Source: Fermentibacter danicus
GTDB taxonomy: Bacteria; Fermentibacterota; Fermentibacteria; Fermentibacterales; Fermentibacteraceae
Assembly (NCBI GenBank): GCA_001618615.1
Contig: LKHB01000224.1
Span: 1-41,337 of the forward strand
Length of the DNA: 41,337 nucleotides
Reading direction: 5' to 3'
Below the pieces are notes generated by a model that saw only the letters and a program-made list of their open reading frames with translations, did not search any database and was not told the origin of the DNA. The position numbers and the translations under genes were made by a program. Each line of letters begins with the position of its first letter. Position 1 is the stretch's first letter. Below are positions 23,997 to 33,000 of the stretch, piece after piece.

Positions 23997-24679
23997 CGCG
24001 GCTGGTTCTGTTCGGGGGCGGCGGCCGCATGGGCCGGGCCGTGAGGGATGCGGCCGGACCGGAGTTCGAGATTCTCTCCGTCATAGACAAGAATGACGGC
24101 CGGCCAGGCGGAGAGCCCGTCCTGCCCCCTGGATGCGACGTGGTGATCGACTTTTCGACCCCGGAGGCGTTCGAGGATCTCGGCCGCCTGATCGAGGGCG
24201 GAAGCGCCGCGCTCGTCTCCGGTACCACCGGACTGGGTTCCGCGGAGAGGGCGATGCTCGAAAAGTGGTCCCGCGACAGAGCCGTCTTTTACTCGCCCAA
24301 CATGAGCTTCGGCATCTTTCTGCTCTCCAGGCTGCTGTCCGAGGCCGCCCGCATCTCGGGCGACAGATACGACTTCGAGATGGTCGAGTACCATCATCGC
24401 ACCAAGCAGGACAGTCCCAGCGGAACCGCGCTGAAGCTGCTCGAAGCCTGGAAGGCCGGGGNNGAGGCCGGAGTCTTCTCCGTAAGAGGCGGAGACGTTG
24501 CCGGAGATCATGAGATCCATCTCCTCGGCGAAGGCGAGAGGCTGCTTCTCGCGCACAGGTCTTCCGGCAGGAGGACTTTCGCCGTCGGCGCCCTGCTTGC
24601 AGCTTCGTCGATATCCGGCAGGCCTCCAGGACTGTACGGCATGGACGACCTGGTCCGGTGGAGAGGGGGGTGCATCTGA
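23993..24679 (+). CDS. dapB: 4-hydroxy-tetrahydrodipicolinate reductase
   Basis: DapB is the step after dapA, reducing dihydrodipicolinate with NAD(P)H. The N-terminal Rossmann loop is FGGGGRMGRAV, then CDVVIDFSTPEA and SGTTGLG. The catalytic stretch EYHHRTKQDSPSGTALKL is intact, followed by VRGGDVAGDHEIHLLG and SSGRRTFAVGALLAAS. An 'nn' mark at 24462-24463 lies between SGTAL and VRGGD; the frame is kept, and some residues could be missing there, but short DapB forms exist so this cannot be decided. The start is TTG 23993 overlapping the dapA stop (TTGA). About 227 residues as written. Confidence 0.9.
   Translation: MTRLVLFGGGGRMGRAVRDAAGPEFEILSVIDKNDGRPGGEPVLPPGCDVVIDFSTPEAFEDLGRLIEGGSAALVSGTTGLGSAERAMLEKWSRDRAVFYSPNMSFGIFLLSRLLSEAARISGDRYDFEMVEYHHRTKQDSPSGTALKLLEAWKAGXEAGVFSVRGGDVAGDHEIHLLGEGERLLLAHRSSGRRTFAVGALLAASSISGRPPGLYGMDDLVRWRGGCI
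24462..24463. other. Assembly gap in dapB
   Basis: 'nn' within the dapB frame. The frame is the same on both sides, so any missing piece would be a multiple of three; its size cannot be judged. Confidence 0.6.
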
Positions 24680-25497
24680 AGAGGCGTCCCGCGGTCTCTG
24701 GATTGTTCTACCCCTCCGAGCCCGGCAGGCTCAGGGCGCAGGTCGAGGGTTACATCCGTGGCTCAAGACTGGCGCCTGATCCTTCGGTTTTCGGGCTGGT
24801 GTGCCCTCATGCCGGATATGTCTATTCCGGTTCAGTCGCCGGGATGGCATACGCCTCCGCGCCCGACGGGATAGGCACTGCGGTGATTCTCGCGCCGTGC
24901 CACAGATACCCCGTGCGCACGGTCTCCGTCTTCGGCGGAGAGTCGTATCTGACTCCCATCGGAGAGGCGGTCGTGGACCGGGCGGTCGTTGAGCGGTTGT
25001 CTTCCGCGGGGTACGACTGGATCCCGCCAGCCCATGCCGCGGAGCACGCCGAGGAGGTCCAGGTTCCGTTCATCCAGACGAGGTGGCCCGACGCCTCCAT
25101 AGTCCCCGTGCTGATCGGCGCGGGCGATCCGGACTTCTGCCGCGTATTCGCCGCCGACCTGTCATCCGCCCTCTCCGGGACGAACGCCGTCGTGATAGCC
25201 TCCTCCGACCTCTCCCACTACCATCCTCTGGCGGATGCAAATGCGATGGACGGCATCCTGATGGACGACTTCAGGAGGCGCGACACCGCCGCGCTGGCGC
25301 GCCATGTCGCCGACGGCTCCTCCGAGGCATGCGGCGCGGGTCCGATCCTGACCCTGCTCTTCTACGCCGAAGTGGAGAGCGGAGGAGCCTTCGACGCGGA
25401 GATCGCGGGATACTCGACATCCGCCTCGGCATCCGGCGATGCGACGGCCGTGGTCGGGTACATGGCAGGAACGGTCCGGAGGCGGACGAATGATTGA
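24670..25497 (+). CDS. amrB: Memo-family protein (AmmeMemoRadiSam system protein B)
   Basis: 275 residues from GTG 24670, which has GGAGAGG just upstream; GTG 24658 is an alternative lacking a site. Memo motifs are conserved in order: SGLFYPSEPGRL, LVCPHAGYVYSGSVAG, ILAPCHRYP, AEHAEEVQVPFIQ, SSDLSHYHP. The His residues correspond to the metal-binding set seen in extradiol-dioxygenase-like Memo proteins. In many bacteria and archaea Memo is linked to AMMECR1 and a radical SAM protein; AMMECR1 follows here with an 8-base overlap. The biochemical reaction of this system is not settled. It overlaps the dapB stop by 10 bases. Confidence 0.85.
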   Translation: MHLKRRPAVSGLFYPSEPGRLRAQVEGYIRGSRLAPDPSVFGLVCPHAGYVYSGSVAGMAYASAPDGIGTAVILAPCHRYPVRTVSVFGGESYLTPIGEAVVDRAVVERLSSAGYDWIPPAHAAEHAEEVQVPFIQTRWPDASIVPVLIGAGDPDFCRVFAADLSSALSGTNAVVIASSDLSHYHPLADANAMDGILMDDFRRRDTAALARHVADGSSEACGAGPILTLLFYAEVESGGAFDAEIAGYSTSASASGDATAVVGYMAGTVRRRTND

Positions 25498-26041
25498 CGC
25501 CGCCGGCAGGTCGCAGCTCCTCGCCGCAGCGCGGGAGGCCGTGTCCGCCGCTTCGCGCGGTCTGCCCCTGCCCGAGCCGCCGGTTCTCGATGGCTGCGGG
25601 GTCGACCCGGGAGCAGGCGTCTTTGTCACGCTGTCCTCTCCAGACGGGCTCAGGGGCTGCATAGGGCTCTTCAAGGGCCTGCGGAGCCTGGGGGAGACGG
25701 TGGTGAGGATGGCCGCCGCAGCCGCCACCGAGGATCCCAGATTCCCGCCGGTGAAGCCTTCGGAGGTGGACGGCCTCTCGATCGACATCTCCGTGCTCGG
25801 CCCCATGACCGAATCCGAGCCCGGCCTCGTCGTCCCTGGAGTACACGGAGTCCTCGTCCGCAGCGGATCCAGATCGGGCACGCTCCTCCCGCAGGTCGCC
25901 ACCGAGCAGGGGTGGTCGAGGGAGGAGTTACTCTCACATGCCTGTCTCAAGGCGGGCCTCCCGCCCGGGCTCTGGCGCAGCGGACCGTTGCAGGTTTTCA
26001 CGTACACGGCCGAAGTCTTCGGCGACAGACAGAAGGGGTGA
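25490..26041 (+). CDS. amrA: AMMECR1-domain protein (AmmeMemoRadiSam system protein A)
   Basis: 183 residues covering one AMMECR1 domain. The signature is GVFVTLSSPDGLRGCIGLF, where LRGCIG is the invariant motif, followed by AAAAATEDPRFPPVKPSEVDGLSIDISVLGPM and the C-terminal LLPQVATEQGWSREELLSHACLKAGL. The Cys in LRGCIG is a candidate active residue in this family. It overlaps the Memo gene by 8 bases and the two surely act together. The expected third member, the system's radical SAM enzyme, is not next to them. A lipoprotein gene begins 6 bases after the stop. Confidence 0.87.
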   Translation: MIDAAGRSQLLAAAREAVSAASRGLPLPEPPVLDGCGVDPGAGVFVTLSSPDGLRGCIGLFKGLRSLGETVVRMAAAAATEDPRFPPVKPSEVDGLSIDISVLGPMTESEPGLVVPGVHGVLVRSGSRSGTLLPQVATEQGWSREELLSHACLKAGLPPGLWRSGPLQVFTYTAEVFGDRQKG

Positions 26042-26046
26042 GGTAG

Positions 26047-26574
26047 ATGCTGAACAGGACGATTCTGCTTCTGGCGGCTGCGGTGCTCATGTCGACCGGG
26101 TGCAAGGTGCCGGGCTTCGCTGAGATCGACGAGAAGATGTCCACCGTGACCGAGAGGCTCGACGACCTCGAGGATGTAGTGGAAAACATCACGGAGAGAG
26201 ACCTTTCCGGGGTGAGTGACCGTCTCGGGGCTCTGGAGGTCGCTCTCGGCGGCAGCTCGGCCCAGGGCGGTCAGAACGCAGCCGCCGTGCTGAATTCGCT
26301 GCAGGACGGAATGACGGAGATGCAGCAGATGCTCGAATCCGGCAGGGACAGCCTCAGCGCCGCCTACGAACTCATCGAGTCCGCGGCTGCGACGATTGAT
26401 TCCCTCGAGGACCGCATCGACGACCTCGCGGCAGAGGTGGCCTCCCTGCGCAGCGCCCGGTCGTCGACCGGCGTCACTACCGGTCCTACCCGCAGTTCGA
26501 CCGGCAGCTCCTCGGGCCGTGGAGGCACCTCCTCAAGCGGACGTTCGGGAACGACCGGCGGCGCCACCCGCTAG
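26047..26574 (+). CDS. Coiled-coil lipoprotein with Ser/Gly/Thr-rich tail
   Basis: 175 residues. The lipobox is VLMSTGCK at about residue 19. The mature part is almost entirely helical with heptad-like spacing: IDEKMSTVTERLDDLEDVVENI, VSDRLGALEVALGG, and a second segment LIESAAATIDSLEDRIDDLAAEVASLR. The last 35 residues are low-complexity Ser, Thr, Gly and Arg. This resembles a trimeric or dimeric coiled coil in the periplasm, in the manner of Lpp or CpoB/YbgF-like N-termini, but there is no specific family match. Start ATG 26047 has a purine-rich GGGGTGAGGT upstream. It is the last gene of the long plus-strand run. Confidence 0.65.
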   Translation: MLNRTILLLAAAVLMSTGCKVPGFAEIDEKMSTVTERLDDLEDVVENITERDLSGVSDRLGALEVALGGSSAQGGQNAAAVLNSLQDGMTEMQQMLESGRDSLSAAYELIESAAATIDSLEDRIDDLAAEVASLRSARSSTGVTTGPTRSSTGSSSGRGGTSSSGRSGTTGGATR

Positions 26575-26590
26575 GGTACGGCACCCCTCG

Positions 26591-26637
26591 GGCGGACAAC
26601 CGATACGGCCGGAGCCTTCAAGCTCCGGCCGTCCGCC
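26591..26637. terminator. Bidirectional hairpin between convergent genes
   Basis: An 11-bp perfect stem (ACGGCCGGAGC at 26605-26615 with GCTCCGGCCGT at 26622-26632, loop CTTCAA) lies between the lipoprotein and tyrS stops. A second arm pair, GGCGGAC at 26591-26597 and GTCCGCC at 26631-26637, could extend the outer stem or compete with it. No T-run follows on either strand, so it is a hairpin-only terminator serving both directions. Confidence 0.6.
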
Positions 26638-26683
26638 GTCCCTTCCGACGCCGCCGGATCCAGGTCCGGGCGCGGTTTACGGG

Positions 26684-27919
26684 CTATTCGAAGACTATCC
26701 TGCAGTGCTTCTTCTTGCCCACCCGCAGGAGCAGCGAGCCGTCCCGAACGCTCGAGGGATCGACGGCAGCATCCGGATTGGCGACCGGCGCCCCCCCCGC
26801 CGTGAGGCCGTTCTGCCTGGCCAGCCTCCTGACCTCCGTACGGCTCGGACAGAGGCCCGAAGATACGAAGAGGTCGGTATAGGAGAGGGAACCTTTCTCG
26901 AGGCTCTCGAGCGAGGCCGTGCCGGTCGGCACCGAGGCGCCCCCGCCGTCGCCACCGAAGAGCGCGCGGGCGGCATCCCTCGCCTTGTCGGCTTCTGCAG
27001 GCCCGTGGGCTATAGCGGTCGCCTCCCATGCAAGACGGCTCTTCGCGCGCCTGGTTTCCTCCCCCCTGAGGCCTTCGTACTCCTCGATCCCGTCCAGAGG
27101 GAGGAACGTATAGAGCTTCAGGAAACTGATCGCATCCCGGTCGTCCACGTTCATCCAGAACTGGTAGTAGTCGTAGGGCGTCGTCATCGCCGGATCGAGC
27201 CAGACGGCTCCGCCGGGCATGGACTTGCTCATCTTCTCGCCGTTCGAGGATGTGACCAGGGGGCAGGTCATGCCGTAGACCTCCCTGCCCTCGGTCCTGC
27301 GAACGAGCTCGATTCCGGCGACGATGTTGCCCCACTGGTCGGCTCCGCCTATCTGGAGGGTGCACTCGCGGCTGCGGTAGAGGTGCAGATAGTCGTATGC
27401 CTGAAGCGGCATGTAGTTGAACTCGAGGAACGAGAGCCCCTTCTCCAGCCGGAGCCTGACCGAGTCCGCCGTGAGCATCCTGTTGACGCTGAAATGCCTT
27501 CCGATATCCCTGATGAAGTCGAGATACCCGAGCCTGCCGAGCCAGTCGGCGTTGTTGAGGAGTTCGGCATCGGAGGAACCCCTGCCGAACCGGAGGAACC
27601 TCGGGAGCTGGGCGGATATGCCGCCCGCCCAGGAGTCGACGGTTTCCTTCGTCTCCACCGTCCGCTCCGTGCTGCGTCCGGACGGATCGCCGACGAGCGC
27701 CGTGGCGCCGCCTACGAGGATCAGAGGCTTGTGACCGGCCTTCTGCAGCCAGGAAGCGGCCATCAGGGGCACCATGTGCCCGAGGTGGAGGCTCGGCGCG
27801 GTTGCGTCGAATCCCACGTAGAACACGAGCCTCTCTTCATCGAGCAGCCGGCGAATGCTGTCCTCGTCGGTCATCTGAAAGACGAGCCCACGCTCGCTCA
27901 TCGCCCTCAGCACGTCCAC
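26684..27919 (-). CDS. tyrS: Tyrosyl-tRNA synthetase
   Basis: 411 residues. It charges tRNA-Tyr. The class I HIGH motif is HLGH (in APSLHLGHMVPL), the KMSKS loop is exact (SSNGEKMSKS), and the tyrosine-binding elements FYVGFDATAPS, LEFNYMPLQAYDYLHLY and QIGGADQWGNI are present. A short C-terminal S4-like domain (from about residue 345: SLSYTDLFVSSGLCPSRTEVRRLARQNGLTAGG) ends in KKHCRIVFE. The GTG start at 27919 has GGGAGG 5 bases upstream. It is alone on the minus strand, convergent with the lipoprotein gene, and has its own good promoter. This is the TyrS form with the shorter C-terminus. Confidence 0.95.
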   Translation of the reverse strand: MDVLRAMSERGLVFQMTDEDSIRRLLDEERLVFYVGFDATAPSLHLGHMVPLMAASWLQKAGHKPLILVGGATALVGDPSGRSTERTVETKETVDSWAGGISAQLPRFLRFGRGSSDAELLNNADWLGRLGYLDFIRDIGRHFSVNRMLTADSVRLRLEKGLSFLEFNYMPLQAYDYLHLYRSRECTLQIGGADQWGNIVAGIELVRRTEGREVYGMTCPLVTSSNGEKMSKSMPGGAVWLDPAMTTPYDYYQFWMNVDDRDAISFLKLYTFLPLDGIEEYEGLRGEETRRAKSRLAWEATAIAHGPAEADKARDAARALFGGDGGGASVPTGTASLESLEKGSLSYTDLFVSSGLCPSRTEVRRLARQNGLTAGGAPVANPDAAVDPSSVRDGSLLLRVGKKKHCRIVFE

Positions 27920-27948
27920 GGATGCCTCCCATCGGTTGCGACTGGCGG

Positions 27949-27977
27949 ACAGTACGGACGGGTAGATATGTTGTCAA
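27949..27977 (-). promoter_or_regulatory. Promoter of tyrS
   Basis: On the minus strand a perfect TTGACA (27972-27977) and TACTGT (27949-27954) are separated by exactly 17 bases. Transcription would start about 22 bases upstream of the GTG. No T-box-like leader is visible: the leader is too short for one. Confidence 0.65.
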
Positions 27978-28022
27978 CCGACGTCGGACGGCCCTGACGG
28001 GACTCGTACGGGAGGAGTACGA

Positions 28023-28667
28023 ATGCACATCATGGAGATGGAGCACCCGCTTTCGAGGGATGTCCTGTGCCGCCTCAGGGACAGGCGCACGGGTCCAGCC
28101 TCGTTCAGGGCGCTCTCGCGGGCGATGGGCACGCTCCTCGCGGTGGAATGTACGAGAAAGCTCAAGACCACCCCCGTCCAGGTATCGACTCCTCTGGAGG
28201 ACGCCTTCGGCGAGGTCTGCACGACGCCTCCCATCCTCGTTCCCGTGCTCAGGGCGGGCCTCGGACTCCTTCCCTCGTTCCAGGAGCTTCTCCCCGATGC
28301 CCCGGTGGGCTTCGTCGCGGTCCGCAGGAACGAGGAGACCGCGAAACCGATGTGGTTCTACGATTCCGTGCCTCCACCGGAGGGCAGGCAGGTGATCGTT
28401 CTGGATCCCATGCTCGCCACGGGGGGAACCTCCGGGGCGGTCGTGGAATATCTGTACGAACGAGGCGCCGGATCGATCATGCTCGCATGCGTGGTCGCCG
28501 CTCCGGAAGGGGCGGCCGAACTGGGAAGGTTCGAGAATCTCATCATAATCACGGCAGCGGTGGACCGCGAACTGGACGAGAGATGGTACATTCTTCCCGG
28601 TCTAGGCGATTACGGGGACAGGTTCTTCGGAGAGGGAACCCCGCATCCCCGGTCTGCAGGCCTCTGA
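28023..28667 (+). CDS. upp: Uracil phosphoribosyltransferase
   Basis: 214 residues. It makes UMP from uracil and PRPP in pyrimidine salvage. The PRPP loop is VLDPMLATGGTSGAVVEYL; VPVLRAGLGLLPSFQELLP and GFVAVRRNEETAKP are also diagnostic, and the C-terminus PGLGDYGDRFFG is the family's uracil-binding end. The start ATG 28023 has GGGAGGAG 5 bases upstream; ATG 28032 would also be possible. It is divergent from tyrS over a 103-base spacer. It is 3 bases before the M23 peptidase gene and may share its transcript. No clear plus-strand promoter could be placed in the spacer. Confidence 0.95.
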   Translation: MHIMEMEHPLSRDVLCRLRDRRTGPASFRALSRAMGTLLAVECTRKLKTTPVQVSTPLEDAFGEVCTTPPILVPVLRAGLGLLPSFQELLPDAPVGFVAVRRNEETAKPMWFYDSVPPPEGRQVIVLDPMLATGGTSGAVVEYLYERGAGSIMLACVVAAPEGAAELGRFENLIIITAAVDRELDERWYILPGLGDYGDRFFGEGTPHPRSAGL

Positions 28668-28670
28668 ATC

Positions 28671-30059
28671 TTGCATAGCCCCGCACGCATCCGGAAGAGG
28701 GTTCTCCTGGCGATCTCGGCCGGGATTGCGGCTACTCTCTTCTTCATGAAACCCCCGTCCTGGAGTTCCGGCTCCTGCTGGAGTCTCGATTCCGACATCA
28801 CGAGGCTTCACAGATCGATAGACTCGCTCGGAGCGATCCTGGCCGACACCCTCCAGGTCAGGACCTCGTTGATCGGCGACGGCTTTCTGGGCGGCGCCCT
28901 CTGGGATGCGGGAGTCGTCGGCAACGACTACGTCAATACCTGCGCCATCCTGAGGGACAGCCTGCTCTGGAGGGTCCAGCATCCCGGCGACACCCTGGCG
29001 GCAAGCTTCACTCACGGCGAACTGGTGGAGATACGCGCGATTCCCCGGGGCGGGAGGGGCTTCTACTACATATCCTTCGAGCCGGGAGGCGGACCCCTGT
29101 CGTGGGGCTATGTCAGGCAGGATGAGTGGACCAGGATAAGAGCCGTAACCTGTACGGTCACCTCCACCGTCTGGGAGAGCCTGAGCGAGGGCGGACTGCC
29201 CCGGGATCTCACACCCACGGGCTCAATACTGACCCACAGGGATTCCGCACGGGCGATCGCCTACGTGACCGAGCTCCAGCACGAACTGACGGACAGGCTT
29301 CTGGCGTTCGACATCGACTTCTACTACGACGTCCAGACGGGAGACAGGGTCCACCTCCTGATCGAGGAGGTCAGGTATCCCGAATCCTCGGAAAGCGGCT
29401 TCAGGCGGATACTGGCCGCCAAGTACGAGTTCGCGGCCGGGAGGATCGTGGAGGTGTTCCCGTTCTACCACACCCCCGATTCCTCCGATGACCTGGTGCT
29501 GGACCACTATCACCGCGACGGAGCCTCGATAAGGACGATGTTCCTGAAGATGCCGGTCCCGTTCGGACGCATCAGCTCGCCATTCTCCGGGTCCAGGCTG
29601 CACCCGGTGCTGGGTTACAGCAGGGCGCACAACGGGATCGACTATGCCGCCCCAACCGGGACCGAGATCTATGCGGTCGGGGACGGCGTGATAATGATGA
29701 GGCAGAGCAGCGGAGGATACGGGAACATTGTCCGGATCAGGCACGGCAATGGATACGAGACGGGTTACGGACACATGAGTTCATTCGCCGCGGGGCAGGC
29801 CGTAGGCACCTACGTCAGACAGGGCGAGATAATCGGGTATGTCGGCAGCACGGGGCTCTCGACCGGGCCTCACGTTCATTTCGAGATGAAGAGGAACGGC
29901 CAGTATGTGAACCCCGCCGAGGAGATACTTCCGCCGGTCGATCCCCTCGAGGGGGAGGAGCTGGTGGAGTTCCAGGCCGGGGTCAGGGCGCTGGAGGGAT
30001 ACTGGGCCAGGATGTCCGAGGATCTCCCCGACCCGCCCGAGGAGGCCGGTGGCGCCTGA
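28671..30059 (+). CDS. M23-family (LytM) peptidoglycan endopeptidase
   Basis: 462 residues. An N-terminal membrane or signal segment (VLLAISAGIAATLFFM) is followed by a long region with no named fold and then a LytM domain at about residues 295-415. The zinc site is complete: GSRLHPVLG, then HNGIDYAAPTGTEIYAVGDG, YGHMS, and GPHVHFEMKRNG with HxH. Enzymes of this family cut the peptide cross-links of peptidoglycan, or act as activators when the ligands are lost; here the ligands are present. The start is TTG 28671, 3 bases after upp, with only a weak ribosome site. It overlaps mfd by 11 bases. FtsEX, which controls M23 proteins in many bacteria, is encoded 8 kb downstream. Confidence 0.85.
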   Translation: MHSPARIRKRVLLAISAGIAATLFFMKPPSWSSGSCWSLDSDITRLHRSIDSLGAILADTLQVRTSLIGDGFLGGALWDAGVVGNDYVNTCAILRDSLLWRVQHPGDTLAASFTHGELVEIRAIPRGGRGFYYISFEPGGGPLSWGYVRQDEWTRIRAVTCTVTSTVWESLSEGGLPRDLTPTGSILTHRDSARAIAYVTELQHELTDRLLAFDIDFYYDVQTGDRVHLLIEEVRYPESSESGFRRILAAKYEFAAGRIVEVFPFYHTPDSSDDLVLDHYHRDGASIRTMFLKMPVPFGRISSPFSGSRLHPVLGYSRAHNGIDYAAPTGTEIYAVGDGVIMMRQSSGGYGNIVRIRHGNGYETGYGHMSSFAAGQAVGTYVRQGEIIGYVGSTGLSTGPHVHFEMKRNGQYVNPAEEILPPVDPLEGEELVEFQAGVRALEGYWARMSEDLPDPPEEAGGA

Positions 30060-33000
30060 AGCGCACCCCGCCGCGGGCTGGCTGGCAGACGAGCTCTACT
30101 GGGACGGAATCTTCTCCTCCCTGCTCGATCGCCTGTCGGTCGCGAAGGTCACGCGGATAGGAGGTCTCGGCGGAGCCTCCAGGAGTCTGGCCGTCGCCGC
30201 GGCCCACAGGCTGGCCGGGCCGACGTTGGTCGTCACTCCCTCTCCCAGGGATGCGGAGAGTCTCCGCGACGACCTGAGGGCCATCGTCGGCAATGTGCTC
30301 TACTTCCCGCAGTACGACATGCTTCCCTACGAGGGCGAGCCGGCCCATGCCGGCGTCGTCGCCGACAGGGTCGAATGCATGGCCGGGCTCGTCTCCGGAA
30401 GGGCCGATACGATCGTGGTCGTGCCCGTCTCCGCCCTGCTGAAGAAGATTCCTCCCCCGGACAGGTTCGAGACGCTGAGGATATACAGGGGCATGCAGCT
30501 CGAGATGAACGACCTCGGGAGCTGGCTCGTCTCCGCCGGCTACACCCGGGAGGAGTCCGTCTACGAGCAGGGCAGATGGGCTCTCCGCGGGGGCGTTGTC
30601 GATGTCGGCTCGTTCGGGCTCGACAATCCGGTCAGGCTGGAGTTCTCGGGTGACGAGATCGAATCGGTGAGGGTGTTCGACCAGCGATCCCAGCGCAGCA
30701 TCAGGGAGATCCCGGCCGTCACGATACTTCCCGCGAGAGAGGCCTTCCTTCCCCCCGAAGCGTGGGATGCCGCGCTCGAGAGGCTCGGAGACGACGATCC
30801 GCTCTCGGCGCTCCTGATGAGTTCGACCGGCTTCCCGGGGATCGAGCACCACCTGCCCGTATTCATGGGAAAGCTCGGCTCTCTGCTCGACTATCTGCCT
30901 TCGATCGGCACCGTGGTCATGGTGGAGCCCGGAAGGATAGAGGAGTCGATGGAGTCATCCCATGCGGTGACGATCGAGACCTTTCCGGGGAATCTGCCCT
31001 TCGGAGCGGGGGATCAGTTCTTCACTCCGCGCGAGGTGCTGGAGGCGCTGGCGGCCTGCCCGCGATCCCTGATCATGGAGCTGGTTCCGTCCCGGGACGT
31101 GGACGGGTACTACCACACGATGCCACAGGAGAGCTTCATCGGACACCCCGAGGAGATGATGAGGCAGTTCGTCAAGTGGAGGTCCGAAGGCTACAGGATA
31201 GGGATCTGCTGCGACACTCCGGCCGAGGCCGAAACCTTCCGGTCTCTGCTCCCCGACGACATGCACGTATCCATAGAGGTCGCATCCCTGTCCGAGGGTT
31301 TCAGGATGCCCGAGGAACGGATCGCGGTACTGGTGGAGAGGCGGCTCCTCTCCGGCCGCAGGAGACCCGGCGTGGTGCGCCGCTTCCGCGGGGGCGAGGC
31401 GGTGACGTCCCTCGACGACCTGCCGCCCGGCAGCCTCGTAGTACACCGGCAGTACGGCATCGGCCTGTTCAGGGGCCTGGAACGGGTCTCCTCCGGGGTA
31501 GAGACCCTGGACTGCCTGTCGATCGAGTATGCGGACGGCGACAAGCTGCTCGTCCCGGTCTCCGAGATCGGGCAGGTCCACCGCTACATGACCCCCGGGG
31601 AATCCTCTTCGCAGCTCGACAGGATCGGGAGCGGCATGTGGAACGCCAGGGTCTCCCGGGCCAGGACCAGGGCAGGGGAGATCGCGGGCAGGCTGGCGGT
31701 GATCTATTCCGAACGGAAGGCCAGGAAGCGTGCGCCGCTCGGCGAGCCCAGCCAGATGATGGAGACGCTCGAGCGAACCTTCCCCTTCGAGGAGACGCCC
31801 GACCAGATGGAAGCCATAAGGAGGATGAAGCGGGACTTCCTCTCGGACACCCCCATGGACAGGCTGATCTGCGGGGACGTCGGATACGGCAAGACGGAGG
31901 TCGCTCTCCGGGCGGCCTTCCGGGTGGCGGACGCCGGGCTGCAGGTGGCGGTGCTGGTCCCGACCACCATACTGGCCGATCAGCACTACCAGACCTTCAG
32001 GGACAGGCTGGCGGAGTTCCCGGTGAGAGTAGCCTGCCTCAGCCGCTTCCAGGACAGGGCCGAACAACGGCAGGTACTGGAGGAGCTGGCGGACGGGGCG
32101 GTGAGAATAGTCATCGGAACGCACAGGCTCCTCCAGAAGGATGTCCGCTTCAACCGCCTTGGGCTGGTGATAATAGACGAGGAACACAGGTTCGGAGTGA
32201 AGCAGAAGGAATACCTGCGCGAGATCAGGACGTCCGTTGACACTCTCTCGCTCACCGCCACTCCGATCCCGAGAACCCTCCACATGGCGCTCTCGGGATT
32301 CCGTGACATCTCGATAATCGCGACGCCGCCGAGGGATCGCTATCCGATCCACACGGAGCTGGTGAAGTTCAACAGGAAGGTCATCCAGACCGCCGTTCAG
32401 AGAGAGCTGGAGCGCGAGGGACAGGTGTTCTTCGTACACAACAGGATAAACACTCTGGAGCAGGTGAGGGTCGAGTTGGCCGGTTTCCTCGGCAACGCGA
32501 GGATTGTTACGGCACATGGTCAGATGAAGCCGGAACAGCTCGAGGACGTGATGTCGGCCTTCATGCAGGGCGAGTACGACATACTCCTCTCCACCGCCAT
32601 CATCGAGTCGGGCCTCGACCTGCCCCGCGTCAACACGATCTTCATCGACAACGCCCACACCTTCGGCATGGCGGACCTGTACCAGCTCAGGGGCAGGGTG
32701 GGCAGGAGCTATCAGCGGGCCTACTGCTATCTCATCCATCCGGCCGGGTGGACCGGCATGAGTCCGGAGGCGCGGAGCCGGCTGGAATCGATCCAGCGGT
32801 TCACCGAACTCGGCTCGGGATGGCACATGGCGATGAGGGACCTGGAGATCAGAGGCGCGGGAGAGTTCCTGGGCGCCAGGCAGCACGGGCACGTCGAGTC
32901 GATCGGGTATTCGATGTTCGAGACCCTCATCGCCGAGGAGGCGGACAGACTGTCGGGAAACGCATTGGAGAGCGAGGTCGAGGTAAGGATAGAACTCCCG

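Noticed and set aside
27936..28010. A plus-strand promoter for upp
   Set aside because: TTGCGA and TAGATA are 21 bases apart and TTGTCA at 27971 has no -10 at the right distance, so no pair was good enough to list.
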